DNA of 14,387 bases from Vulcanisaeta sp. UBA163 (GCA_002496475.1 DAJV01000106.1:1-14387); one strand, 5' to 3'; positions 1 to 7,302 are shown, numbered from the stretch's first letter. The notes: a model not told the origin generated them from the sequence alone. Made by a program: numbers and translations.

Positions 1-1
1 T

Positions 2-1003
2 GGTAATAGGTTCATACCCGTGGAACTCATAGATGTTGCTGGTTTAGTACCGGGTGCTTGGCAGGGTAGGGGCTTGGGTAATCAATTCCTTGACCACCTC
101 AGGAGGGCTCCTGTGCTCATCCACGTTGTTGACATGGCTGGCGCGACGGATGATGAGGGTAGGCTTGTTAAGCCCGGCGCTCATGACCCGTTGGTTGATA
201 TTGAATTCCTCGCTAATGAGGTTACTATGTGGATGGCCCAGATGCTTAGTAAGGATTGGGATAAGTTGGTCAGGCTTGTGGATTACGCAAAAAAGCCATT
301 GTTGGAAATCCTATATGAAAGGTTCAGTGGGTTGGGCATAACCCAGGCACAGATAAGTGATGCCCTGGTGAAGTTGGACTTAGACAAGAAGCCGCTTGGT
401 AGGTGGAGTGATGATGACATTAGGGGTTTCGTATCAATGCTTAGGGAATTAAGTAAGCCCATGGTTATTGCAGCGAATAAGATGGATATACCTGAGGCTG
501 AGGATAATTACAGGAGGATTGCTAAGGAGGCAGGTAATAAGTATAGGGTGATTCCAGTGAGCGCTGACTATGAATTAGCCCTAAGAAGAGCCGTCAAGGC
601 TAACCTGATTAAGTATGTGCCGGGGAATGACGATTTCGAGATAATATCAAGCACCCTAAGCAGGACTCAGAGGGATGCCCTGGAGAGGATTAGGGACTTC
701 ATGCATAGGTGGGGTGGTACTGGCGTCATTAAGACCTTGAATACGGCAGTATTCGATGTTCTCAATATGATAGCCGTTTACCCAGTGGCTGATGAGAGGA
801 AGTTCACGGACACTGAGGGTAATGTACTACCTGATGTATTACTACTACCCAAGGACTCCACTGTACTTGACCTGGCCAGGGAAGTACACAGTGAAATCGC
901 TGAGAAGGCTGTTACAGGCATTGACGCTATTACAGGTAAGAGACTTGGTGTTAATTCAAAGCTTTGGCACAGGGCAGTCATTAGGATATACATAACAAAG
1001 TGA
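2..1003 (+). CDS. ychF: YchF-type TGS-domain GTPase (5' partial)
   Basis: C-terminal 333 residues of an archaeal YchF/Obg-family GTPase (COG0012 type), a cytoplasmic translation-associated P-loop nucleotidase. The frame is open to the window edge, so the start and the Walker A (G1) loop are missing. GTG at 20 falls inside the G domain and is not the start. Visible parts are the G3 motif DVAG (partial residues 11-14), a helical insertion before G4, the G4 motif NKMD (159-162), a G5-like VSAD, and a C-terminal TGS domain (about 245-333). NKMD is the canonical guanine-specifying form. Eukaryotic OLA1 and many bacterial YchF proteins have a changed G4 and prefer ATP, so I infer GTP use here. It converges with argS; only 3 bp separate the stop codons. 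Family assignment is secure; the exact role in translation is not known. Confidence 0.93.
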   Translation, partial: GNRFIPVELIDVAGLVPGAWQGRGLGNQFLDHLRRAPVLIHVVDMAGATDDEGRLVKPGAHDPLVDIEFLANEVTMWMAQMLSKDWDKLVRLVDYAKKPLLEILYERFSGLGITQAQISDALVKLDLDKKPLGRWSDDDIRGFVSMLRELSKPMVIAANKMDIPEAEDNYRRIAKEAGNKYRVIPVSADYELALRRAVKANLIKYVPGNDDFEIISSTLSRTQRDALERIRDFMHRWGGTGVIKTLNTAVFDVLNMIAVYPVADERKFTDTEGNVLPDVLLLPKDSTVLDLAREVHSEIAEKAVTGIDAITGKRLGVNSKLWHRAVIRIYITK

Positions 1004-1006
1004 GTA

Positions 1007-2935
1007 TTACATTCTCTTCAGTTTAGGGATCCCAAGTATATCCATTATATTCCCAAGCACGGTTCTTATTGCATTTACGAGATTTATCCTGAATTCCCTG
1101 ATTTCTAATTCTGCATTTAGCACTGGGTATTTCTCATAGTAACTATTGAATGCGAGGGACAATCTATTCACGTAATCAATTAAGTTCTCAAGCCTTAGTT
1201 CCTGCGCTGCCCTGGCGATAACTTCAGGATATTCACCTAGCATTAGTATTATTTCCTCCTCCTCACTCGGTATACTACTTGGGACTTGAATATCCTTGGG
1301 TATCTCGCCAGCCTTTTCTAAAATGCCATTTGTTCTTACGTAGGTATACTGTATGAATGGTCCACTGTTCTGCTTTAGGTTAAGTACCTTATTCCATGAA
1401 AATGTTAATGGCTTATTGGGACTCACTGAGAGGAAGGAGTATCTAATGGCGCCAGTCGCAACTGCCTCAGCTACTCTGTTAGCCTCATCCTGTGGGAACC
1501 TGTCCTTCACTATGTCCATGACCCTGATCTTGGCCTCATTTAGTAATTCATCAAGGGATACGTAAATCCCCCTTCTGCCGCTCATCCTAGCGCCAGCTAG
1601 GTTAACCATTTCATATGAGTAGTGAATTAGTTTCATGACCATTTCATGGTAACCCATGGCATACAGGGCGAGCTTAAGCTGTGCCTGTGGATGAGTCTGC
1701 TCGGATCCGATGACCCTTACCAATTTATCGAATTTAAAGTTGCTCCAGAACCAAAGGGCGTAGGCAATATCCCTAGTTAGGTATAGGCTTGTTCCGTCGC
1801 TTCTAAGTAATGTTGCCTTTGGTATGTACTTGGGGAGTTTAAGTTCGTCCCATAGCCTCAAGTCTTGAGCGTACTTATCAGCCCTAAATACCAGGGCGCC
1901 ATCATCTCTTTCGACATATTGAGGGGCTTTCCTAAGCAATTCATTAATTACCCTAGACACGCCACCACTGTCTACGGCTACCTCACTCTCGAAGTCCCAG
2001 GAATCAAAACCAATACCGAGTCTGTCCAGGGTGATCCTAAAGCCCTTAAGTACGATATCAACGGCCTCCCTAATGATCTTCCTCACAAACTCATCGCCTT
2101 CTTCATAAGCCCTTGACCATTGCTTAACCATGGCAGGTAAATCTTCAAACTTACCTAACTCCCTAAGTAGGGTCTCGGTGAGCTCCTTGTCCTTCTCCAT
2201 AAAACTATTAATCACCGAAACCCACTCATCCCTTTCACTGATCAGTTTATTAGCATCCTCAAACCTATTCTCATCCTTCAACTGTTCAATTTGCTTGCTC
2301 AACCTTTTGATTTCACTCACGGCATAGGTGACCGAGTACACAATGCCCATGGTCTCATCCGGCTTCAAGCCATTATTGATCCTACTAAGCACTAAATCCT
2401 TGGATGCATGATACCCAATGCCTACATAGGGCATTTGATCCCCGCAGTCATTAACGTAAAAATGAACCCTGACAGAGACTCCGCAAAAGCGAAGGAGTCT
2501 TGCCAGTGAGTCACCGAGTACGGCATTTCTACCATGGCCAATATGCATGGGTTTAGCAGGATTAGCACTCGTGTGCTCTATTATGTAGCTACCGGTGGGG
2601 CATTTATCACTTATTCCGTATTTACTACCTAGTTTATTAATTGTTGACAGTACAATACCTGCATAGTCCTTGGTGTTAATGCCAATGTTTAAATAACCGT
2701 TAATCAATGCTGCCTTATTAATTAATTTAAGCTTGGGTAAAATCCTGCTTATTATTTCATTGAGGTCTCCATGCTCCCTGGCTATGTTGTGCATTGGTAT
2801 TGCCAGGTAACCGTACTGTGATGGCGCCCTAATTATTTCATTTACGTACCCAGTAACGTCTTTATTAATTTCTGAACTTAGAAACCCAAGGAGACTCTGC
2901 ACATCCTTAATCACCTCATCATATGGGTTATTCAT
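1007..2935 (-). CDS. argS: Arginyl-tRNA synthetase
   Basis: Class I aminoacyl-tRNA synthetase that charges tRNA-Arg with arginine using ATP, in the cytoplasm. The 642-residue protein has an N-terminal Add-1-type tRNA-binding region, the HIGH signature as HIGH at residues 131-134 followed by GRN, a class I catalytic core, the KMSKS-equivalent loop as RMSGRRG (450-456), and a C-terminal DALR anticodon-binding domain with the typical QNSGPFIQYTYVR segment. I chose ATG at 2935 because a minus-strand TATA box lies about 30 bp upstream, which suits a leaderless or short-leader message. A TTG at 2959 would add 8 residues but lies almost on the TATA box, so it is unlikely to be transcribed. The gene is transcribed singly and its 3' end meets ychF tail to tail. 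Nothing in the catalytic motifs suggests loss of function. Confidence 0.97.
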   Translation of the reverse strand: MNNPYDEVIKDVQSLLGFLSSEINKDVTGYVNEIIRAPSQYGYLAIPMHNIAREHGDLNEIISRILPKLKLINKAALINGYLNIGINTKDYAGIVLSTINKLGSKYGISDKCPTGSYIIEHTSANPAKPMHIGHGRNAVLGDSLARLLRFCGVSVRVHFYVNDCGDQMPYVGIGYHASKDLVLSRINNGLKPDETMGIVYSVTYAVSEIKRLSKQIEQLKDENRFEDANKLISERDEWVSVINSFMEKDKELTETLLRELGKFEDLPAMVKQWSRAYEEGDEFVRKIIREAVDIVLKGFRITLDRLGIGFDSWDFESEVAVDSGGVSRVINELLRKAPQYVERDDGALVFRADKYAQDLRLWDELKLPKYIPKATLLRSDGTSLYLTRDIAYALWFWSNFKFDKLVRVIGSEQTHPQAQLKLALYAMGYHEMVMKLIHYSYEMVNLAGARMSGRRGIYVSLDELLNEAKIRVMDIVKDRFPQDEANRVAEAVATGAIRYSFLSVSPNKPLTFSWNKVLNLKQNSGPFIQYTYVRTNGILEKAGEIPKDIQVPSSIPSEEEEIILMLGEYPEVIARAAQELRLENLIDYVNRLSLAFNSYYEKYPVLNAELEIREFRINLVNAIRTVLGNIMDILGIPKLKRM

Positions 2936-2960
2936 TACGGATATGCTACTAACTCGCAAT

Positions 2961-2970
2961 TAAATATTTT
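2961..2970 (-). promoter_or_regulatory. argS TATA box
   Basis: On the minus strand this reads AAAATATTTA, a good crenarchaeal TATA element. Its centre is about 30 bp before the ATG at 2935. Typical TATA-to-start-site spacing would put transcription initiation near 2939, giving a leader of only a few bases. This supports the shorter argS start. Confidence 0.6.
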
Positions 2971-3077
2971 AATGCCATGATTATAATTAACATGGTCCTC
3001 CTCACTCCGTGGGGTTGGCTTCTGTGATGGAAGGCTTCTACGTAAATTCCCTCTGGTGAAGGACCAATGACTTGATG

Positions 3078-3107
3078 CCACTCACTAGATGCAATAGCAA
3101 CTCACTA
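3078..3107 (+). repeat. 20-bp-period direct repeat upstream of a TATA box
   Basis: ACTCACTA occurs at 3080-3087 and again at 3100-3107, exactly 20 bp apart. With two more upstream bases the copies agree at 9 of 10 positions. The second copy runs directly into the TATA-like TATTTAAAG at 3106-3114. Two copies on the same helix face beside a promoter could be a regulator binding site, but no regulator can be named and chance is possible. Confidence 0.35.
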
Positions 3108-3114
3108 TTTAAAG
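3105..3114 (+). promoter_or_regulatory. TATA-like element for the small ORF at 3136
   Basis: CTATTTAAAG has its centre about 26 bp before the ATG at 3136, which is the spacing seen at the other leaderless genes in this window. It is the main argument that the short ORF downstream may be expressed. Confidence 0.4.
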
Positions 3115-3135
3115 CACTTGATAACTTTTCTTCTT

Positions 3136-3300
3136 ATGCGTATTAATGCGCTAGTGCTCATACTAATCATTTTATTGGTCCTAAATATTTCTCATTTTCA
3201 TGAACTTCACCGTATATTGAACGCAACTCGTCTATACATGACTGATTTCCTCCCCGTCCTTAAGGGTGAGGCTTGCCCCCTTTTTATCACAGGGCTCTAA
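3136..3300 (+). CDS. Possible small membrane protein (54 aa), 3' end in a mobile-element-like sequence
   Basis: I do not recognise this protein. The ORF starts at ATG 3136, 26 bp after a TATA-like box, so it could be translated leaderless. An in-frame TTG at 3118 would add 6 residues but sits too close to the TATA box. Residues 5-18 (ALVLILIILLVLNI) form one strongly hydrophobic segment after a short basic start, consistent with a single membrane anchor or a signal segment. A polar stretch with His and Arg follows. The last residues, from MTDFLPVLKG on, are encoded by a hairpin sequence resembling the right end of IS200/IS605-type elements, so the original C-terminus may have been replaced. 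No ribosome binding site is seen. It could equally be a chance ORF in a decayed region. Confidence 0.3.
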   Translation: MRINALVLILIILLVLNISHFHELHRILNATRLYMTDFLPVLKGEACPLFITGL

Positions 3301-3363
3301 GAGTGGGAAGAATGCATGGTAGTATTCGAGGAATGCACTTGTCCTAAAGGGCGGGATTTCAGG
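3243..3363. mobile_element. Possible IS200/IS605 (TnpB-type) end remnant, two facing hairpin sequences
   Basis: On the minus strand, 3275-3243 reads as a short C-rich/G-rich imperfect hairpin (GCCTCACCC, a TTAA-containing loop, then CGGGGAGG) followed by AAATCAG. This order resembles the conserved right end downstream of tnpB genes in IS200/IS605-group elements, where the guide RNA scaffold ends. About 70 bp away in the opposite orientation, 3345-3363 (+) has a shorter related string, CCTAAAGGGCGGG then ATTTCAGG. No transposase or TnpB coding sequence lies between or beside them, so this would be a decayed end or a small non-autonomous palindromic element. The resemblance is from memory of the family, not from an alignment. 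Confidence 0.35.
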
Positions 3364-3402
3364 TACGTTGTAAGGCTTATATAGCCTAGTGATTTTACGT
3401 AC
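3363..3402 (+). promoter_or_regulatory. rpoH promoter with nested inverted repeats
   Basis: The TATA box CTTATATA (3376-3383) is centred about 26 bp before the GTG start of rpoH, so the message would be leaderless. The box lies in the palindrome AGGCT-TATAT-AGCCT (3373-3387). That in turn is flanked by GTACGT (3363-3368) and its exact inverse ACGTAC (3397-3402), which ends just before the predicted transcription start. Two nested dyads around a TATA box could be an operator that blocks TBP or polymerase when bound. Confidence 0.6.
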
Positions 3403-3405
3403 TTT

Positions 3406-3678
3406 GTGAGCGCGGGAGGTAGGAGGAGGAAGACGGAAGAGCGTTTTAAGAGGGTTCTTGAGCATGAGTACATGCCTAAGGCCGAGGTTATACCTAAGGA
3501 GGAGGTTAAGGAAATACTTAAGCAATTGAATGCTAAGATGTTTCAACTGCCCTGGATTAGATCCAGTGATCCATTGGCTAGAGCGATCGGTGCCAGACCA
3601 GGTAATGTTATTAGGATAATTAGGAAATCAGACACGGCCGGTGAGTTCATCACATACAGATTCGTAGTACCTGGGTGA
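3406..3678 (+). CDS. rpoH: DNA-directed RNA polymerase subunit H
   Basis: Archaeal Rpo5/RpoH, the counterpart of the C-terminal assembly domain of eukaryotic RPB5. It forms part of the lower jaw of RNA polymerase near downstream DNA. The 90-residue product has a basic N-terminal extension (RRRK, residues 6-9) and the family's conserved core: QLPWI (47-51), DP (55-56), the glycine-led VIRIIRKS strand (66-75) and a YR near the end (84-85). The PKH commonly seen after the N-terminal region reads PKA here. GTG at 3406 is chosen because it fits leaderless initiation from the TATA box. The gene opens the RNA polymerase operon, as in other archaea, and is separated from rpoB by 159 bp with further promoter signals. 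Confidence 0.95.
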   Translation: MSAGGRRRKTEERFKRVLEHEYMPKAEVIPKEEVKEILKQLNAKMFQLPWIRSSDPLARAIGARPGNVIRIIRKSDTAGEFITYRFVVPG

Positions 3679-3691
3679 GTCGTAATCCCTT

Positions 3692-3720
3692 CATTGCCTC
3701 AATTTCGCCTATTGGCAATG
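3692..3720 (+). repeat. Stem-loop between rpoH and rpoB
   Basis: CATTGCC (3692-3698) and GGCAATG (3714-3720) are exact inverse complements around a 15-base loop. AAT (3701-3703) and ATT (3711-3713) can lengthen the stem past a small bulge. It begins 14 bp after the rpoH stop. No U-run follows, so it is not an obvious terminator. It may be an RNA processing or attenuation structure, or chance. Confidence 0.35.
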
Positions 3721-3727
3721 CACAAAG

Positions 3728-3739
3728 CAATTTAAATAA
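3728..3739 (+). promoter_or_regulatory. Upstream rpoB promoter (TATA box P1)
   Basis: CAATTTAAATAA is a good TATA-like element. The expected start site is around 3760-3763, which gives an rpoB leader of about 75 nt containing the 21-codon ORF at 3766 and the rpoB ribosome binding site. The start site would lie 3-6 nt before the ATG of that mini-ORF. Confidence 0.45.
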
Positions 3740-3765
3740 GTCCCTTTACTAGAAAAGATTTGGTC

Positions 3766-3831
3766 ATGAATATTTACTTCCTAGAGGAATACTCCGGAAA
3801 GAGTTTAAATATTCATTTAAGCATGGGGTGA
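3766..3831 (+). CDS. Possible 21-codon upstream ORF before rpoB
   Basis: ATG at 3766 opens a 21-residue frame (MNIYFLEEYSGKSLNIHLSM plus G) that ends at TGA 3829-3831. The ATG lies about 32 bp downstream of the TATA box P1, so it could be read from a nearly leaderless message. Its stop codon falls inside the rpoB ribosome binding site (GGTGAT, 3827-3832), six bases before the rpoB ATG and in the same frame. Terminating ribosomes would be well placed to restart on rpoB. The second TATA box, P2, lies within this ORF, so some of the sequence is promoter. The peptide has no recognisable family and chance is quite possible. Confidence 0.3.
   Translation: MNIYFLEEYSGKSLNIHLSMG
3801..3812 (+). promoter_or_regulatory. 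Proximal rpoB promoter (TATA box P2)
   Basis: GAGTTTAAATAT, with purine-rich GGAAAGA just upstream as a possible BRE, is centred about 30 bp before the rpoB ATG. Transcripts from here would be leaderless or nearly so and would lack the ribosome binding site at 3827. Confidence 0.5.
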
Positions 3832-3832
3832 T
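3827..3832 (+). promoter_or_regulatory. rpoB ribosome binding site
   Basis: GGTGAT matches the archaeal anti-Shine-Dalgarno sequence, with a 5-base spacer to ATG 3838. It supports that start over the ATG two codons later. It is useful only on transcripts starting upstream of P2, such as from P1 or rpoH. Confidence 0.65.
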
Positions 3833-3837
3833 TAATC

Positions 3838-6800
3838 ATGGGTATGGATAATCCTAATACTGAGCACAATAGGGCATTGGACTCTGCGCCAATACCGGTG
3901 TTAAGATCCAGGAGATTACGTGGTGTTTTCCCATCAACTGATGATAGGTGGGCCCTGGTCGACGCTTTCATCAGGGAGGGCGGTCTCGTTAAGCATCAAC
4001 TTGATTCATTCAATGACTTTGTGGAGAAGAAATTACAGGAAATCGTTAGCGAGAATAGTATAATTGAAACTGAGGTGAAGGGGCTCTACATAAAGCTTGA
4101 GAGGATTGAGGTGGGTAAGCCAAGGGTCAGGGAAGCTGACGCCAGTGAGCACGTTCTATACCCAATGGAGGCAAGGCTGAGGAATTTGACCTATGCGGCG
4201 CCGCTTTACCTAACAATGTCATTGTATGTAAACGATGAGGAGGTCGATAGACAGAAGGTGTATATCGGTGATTTGCCGATAATGGTTAGATCAAAGTATT
4301 GTAATTTACATGGACTTAAGCGGCAGGAATTAATCAGTAAGCTTGAGGACCCAGAAGACCCTGGCGGTTACTTCATTATTAATGGTAGTGAGAGGGTTAT
4401 TGTTTCCCAGGAGGATTTGGCGCCGGACAAACCGTTCTATGACAAGGGCGATAAGGCCAGTATTACGCATGTGGCTAAGGTAATCTCGATTGGTGCTGGT
4501 TATAAAACCACCGTCACTGTTGAGAGGCATAAGGACGGCATTATATACGTGATATTCCCAGCAATAGCCACTAGGATACCATTTCCAATAGTAATGAGGG
4601 CGCTGGGCTTGGAGACTGATGAGGATATTGTGCTTGCCGTCAGTGATGACCCTGATATCCAAAATGAACTACTGCCGTCACTTCAGTTCTCCATGCAACT
4701 CGCCAATACAGTTGATGACGCCCTGGACTTCATAGGTAGCAAGGTAGCCATTGGACAACCCAGGGATGTCAGGATTGAGAGAGCTAGGCAAGTACTCGAT
4801 AGGTACTTCTTGCCACACCTAGGCACTACTGAGGGGGCTAGGGTAAAGAAGGCATTGGTGATTGGTCAAATGGTTAAGGGAGTCATTGAGATGTACCTTG
4901 GGCGTAGACAGCCGGATGATAAGGACCACATAGGCAACAAGAGAATTAGGCTTGTTGGTGATTTAATGGTCCAGTTGTTCAGGACGGTCTTCAGGCAGGT
5001 AATGCAAGATGTGAGACAGCAACTCGAGAGACATTACTCTAGGGGCAAGATCCCAAGTCTTGTTACTTTGGTTAGGGCGGACATAATAACGGAGAGAATA
5101 AGGCATGCACTGGCCACTGGCAATTGGATAGGGGGTAGGACTGGGGTTTCACAAATGCTGGATAGAACCAATGTACTATCTACATTAAGCCACTTAAGGA
5201 GGGTTGTATCCAACCTAAGTAGAACGCAACCTCACTTTGAGGCAAGGGACCTGCACCCAACACAGTGGGGTAGGCTTTGCGCCATTGAGACCCCGGAGGG
5301 TCAGAACTGCGGTTTGGTGAAGAACCTAGCACTACTCTCCACAATAACGGTTGGTGTTAATGAGGAAGAGGTAGAGAAGATGCTCTATGATTTAGGTGTC
5401 GTTCCAATACTGAAGGCAAGGAAAGATGGTGTTAAGGGCTCTGAGGTTTACCTTAATGGTAGATTGATTGGGGTATACGGGGAACCCGATAAATTAGTGA
5501 GCGCAATAAGGGAAATGAGGAGGAGGGGTCAAATAAGCCATGAGATAAATATTGCGAGGATAAGGAGCGAGTACTTGGATGAGGTTAGAGTTAACTGCGA
5601 TGGTGGTAGGCTTAGAAGGCCTTTATTAATTATTGATAATGGAAAACTAAGGCTGAAGCCAGAACATGTTGAGAAGTTAATGAAGGGTGAGTGGTCCTGG
5701 GGCGACTTAATCAATAATGGAATAATAGAGTACCTAGACGGTGAGGAGGAGGAGAACGCCTTCGTAGCCATAAACCCTGAGGATGACATGAGTAAGTACA
5801 CGCACATGGAAATTATTCCATCCGTTATGCTCGGTGCGGTTGCCTCAGTAATACCATATGCGGAGCATAACCAATCTCCAAGGAACATATATGAAGCCGC
5901 AATGGCAAAGCAAAGCCTCGGGTTTCCAGCGGCTAACTATAGGTTCAGGATGGATAGTAGAGGGCACCTATTGATTTACCCTGAAAGGCCATTGGTGATA
6001 ACCAGAGGTATGGAGCTCAATGGCTATTTAAGGAGACCAACTGGGCAAAACGCAATCGTCGCCCTACTAACCTACACGGGATATAATATGGAGGATGCCG
6101 TAATCCTAAATAAATCATCAATAGAGAGAGGAATGCTCAGGAGCGTGTTCTTTAGGACCTACGAGACGGAGCAAATGAGGTACCCAGGCGGTGAGGAGGA
6201 TAGGATAGAAATACCGTCAGCCGAGGTCAGGGGTTACAAGGGGCCTGAGGCCTATGCTCACTTGGATGAGGACGGCATAGTGTCACCTGAGGTATTTGTG
6301 TCGGGTGGTGAGGTTCTCATAGGCAAGACATCACCGCCTAGGTTCTACGGTGTTTACTCCGAAACCGTCGTGTCCAGCGCGAGGAGGGATTCCTCAATAA
6401 CCGTTAGGCGTGGTGAGAAGGGTATCGTTGATAGTATTGTGATTACGGAGACTAATGAAGGTTACAAGCTCGTTAAAGTTAAGGTCAGGGAGTTGAGGAT
6501 ACCTGAGCTTGGTGATAAATTCGCAAGTAGGCATGGGCAGAAGGGTGTCATGGGTATGATGATACCAATGCAGGACATGCCATTCACAGAGGATGGAATA
6601 ACGCCAGATATAATAGTCAACCCACATGCACTACCCAGCAGAATGACTGTCGGTCAATTGTTGGAGTCAATGGCGGGCAAGGTAGCTTCATTGAGGGGTG
6701 TAATGATTGATGCGACTCCATTTGAGGGCGTAACTGAGGAGGAACTTAGGGACCTACTCATTAGGTCTGGCTTTAGGTGGGATGGTAAGGAGGTCATGTA

Positions 6801-7263
6801 CAGTGGATTGACTGGTAGGAAGCTCGAGGCTGATATATTTATTGGCGTTGTTTATTACCAGAAGCTTCACCACATGGTTGCTGATAAGATACATGCCAGG
6901 GCGAGGGGTCCTGTGCAAATACTCACTAGGCAGCCAACTGAGGGTAGGTCTAGGGAGGGTGGCCTTAGGCTTGGTGAGATGGAGAGGGATGTATTAATAG
7001 CGCATGGCGCTGCCGCCTTGCTTAGGGAGAGACTTGTTGAGTCCAGTGATAAGTATGTTATGTATGTTTGTGAGGACTGCGGTATGATCGCTTGGTATGA
7101 TTCTAACAAGGGTAAGCCTGTATGCCCAATACATGGTGATAAGGGTAGGATTGCAAGGGTTGTTGTGCCTTATGCCTTTAAGCTAATGCTCCAGGAGTTA
7201 ATGAGCCTTGGTATATACCCAAAGATTGAGCTGGGTGACTTAGTTGAGGAGAGGAGGGTTTGA
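3838..7263 (+). CDS. rpoB: DNA-directed RNA polymerase subunit B (unsplit)
   Basis: Second-largest subunit of archaeal RNA polymerase (Rpo2, RPB2-like), which forms half of the active-centre cleft, the wall and the protrusion/lobe that grip DNA. At 1141 residues it is one continuous chain, unlike the split B'/B'' of many euryarchaea. Landmarks are the ETPEGQNCGLVKNLA segment (from about residue 484), HNQSPRN (677-683) in the hybrid-binding region, and the active-site-facing GDKFASRHGQKG (892-903). The C-terminal clamp has a zinc site, C1078-x2-C1081-x14-C1096-x2-H1099, in which the last ligand is His rather than Cys. ATG at 3838 follows a good ribosome binding site. No intein, frameshift or insertion is visible. 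rpoA1 follows after a short gap carrying its own TATA-like box. Confidence 0.98.
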   Translation: MGMDNPNTEHNRALDSAPIPVLRSRRLRGVFPSTDDRWALVDAFIREGGLVKHQLDSFNDFVEKKLQEIVSENSIIETEVKGLYIKLERIEVGKPRVREADASEHVLYPMEARLRNLTYAAPLYLTMSLYVNDEEVDRQKVYIGDLPIMVRSKYCNLHGLKRQELISKLEDPEDPGGYFIINGSERVIVSQEDLAPDKPFYDKGDKASITHVAKVISIGAGYKTTVTVERHKDGIIYVIFPAIATRIPFPIVMRALGLETDEDIVLAVSDDPDIQNELLPSLQFSMQLANTVDDALDFIGSKVAIGQPRDVRIERARQVLDRYFLPHLGTTEGARVKKALVIGQMVKGVIEMYLGRRQPDDKDHIGNKRIRLVGDLMVQLFRTVFRQVMQDVRQQLERHYSRGKIPSLVTLVRADIITERIRHALATGNWIGGRTGVSQMLDRTNVLSTLSHLRRVVSNLSRTQPHFEARDLHPTQWGRLCAIETPEGQNCGLVKNLALLSTITVGVNEEEVEKMLYDLGVVPILKARKDGVKGSEVYLNGRLIGVYGEPDKLVSAIREMRRRGQISHEINIARIRSEYLDEVRVNCDGGRLRRPLLIIDNGKLRLKPEHVEKLMKGEWSWGDLINNGIIEYLDGEEEENAFVAINPEDDMSKYTHMEIIPSVMLGAVASVIPYAEHNQSPRNIYEAAMAKQSLGFPAANYRFRMDSRGHLLIYPERPLVITRGMELNGYLRRPTGQNAIVALLTYTGYNMEDAVILNKSSIERGMLRSVFFRTYETEQMRYPGGEEDRIEIPSAEVRGYKGPEAYAHLDEDGIVSPEVFVSGGEVLIGKTSPPRFYGVYSETVVSSARRDSSITVRRGEKGIVDSIVITETNEGYKLVKVKVRELRIPELGDKFASRHGQKGVMGMMIPMQDMPFTEDGITPDIIVNPHALPSRMTVGQLLESMAGKVASLRGVMIDATPFEGVTEEELRDLLIRSGFRWDGKEVMYSGLTGRKLEADIFIGVVYYQKLHHMVADKIHARARGPVQILTRQPTEGRSREGGLRLGEMERDVLIAHGAAALLRERLVESSDKYVMYVCEDCGMIAWYDSNKGKPVCPIHGDKGRIARVVVPYAFKLMLQELMSLGIYPKIELGDLVEERRV

Positions 7264-7268
7264 TAAGG

Positions 7269-7277
7269 TTTATTTAA
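7269..7277 (+). promoter_or_regulatory. Possible internal promoter before rpoA1
   Basis: TTTATTTAA starts 6 bp after the rpoB stop and is centred about 30 bp before the chosen rpoA1 ATG at 7303. It could let A' be transcribed separately. The stretch is AT-rich by nature of being intergenic, so support is moderate. Confidence 0.35.
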
Positions 7278-7291
7278 TGGCTAACCAATGG

Positions 7292-7298
7292 GGTGGTG
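7292..7298 (+). promoter_or_regulatory. rpoA1 ribosome binding site (decides the start)
   Basis: GGTGGTG lies 4 bases before ATG 7303. The alternative ATG at 7288 has no such sequence upstream and would put this site inside the coding region, so the later start is preferred. Confidence 0.6.
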
Positions 7299-7302
7299 CA
7301 TA

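Noticed and set aside
3024..3075. Possible C/D box sRNA on the plus strand starting with GTGATGG and containing GGTGAAGG.
   Set aside because: The C box lacks its final A and no CTGA box is found at either expected position.
3232..3546. 104-codon open frame on the minus strand across the rpoH start.
   Set aside because: Much of it is the antisense shadow of rpoH, it has no promoter or ribosome binding site, and its C-terminal part is the hairpin region better explained as a mobile-element remnant.
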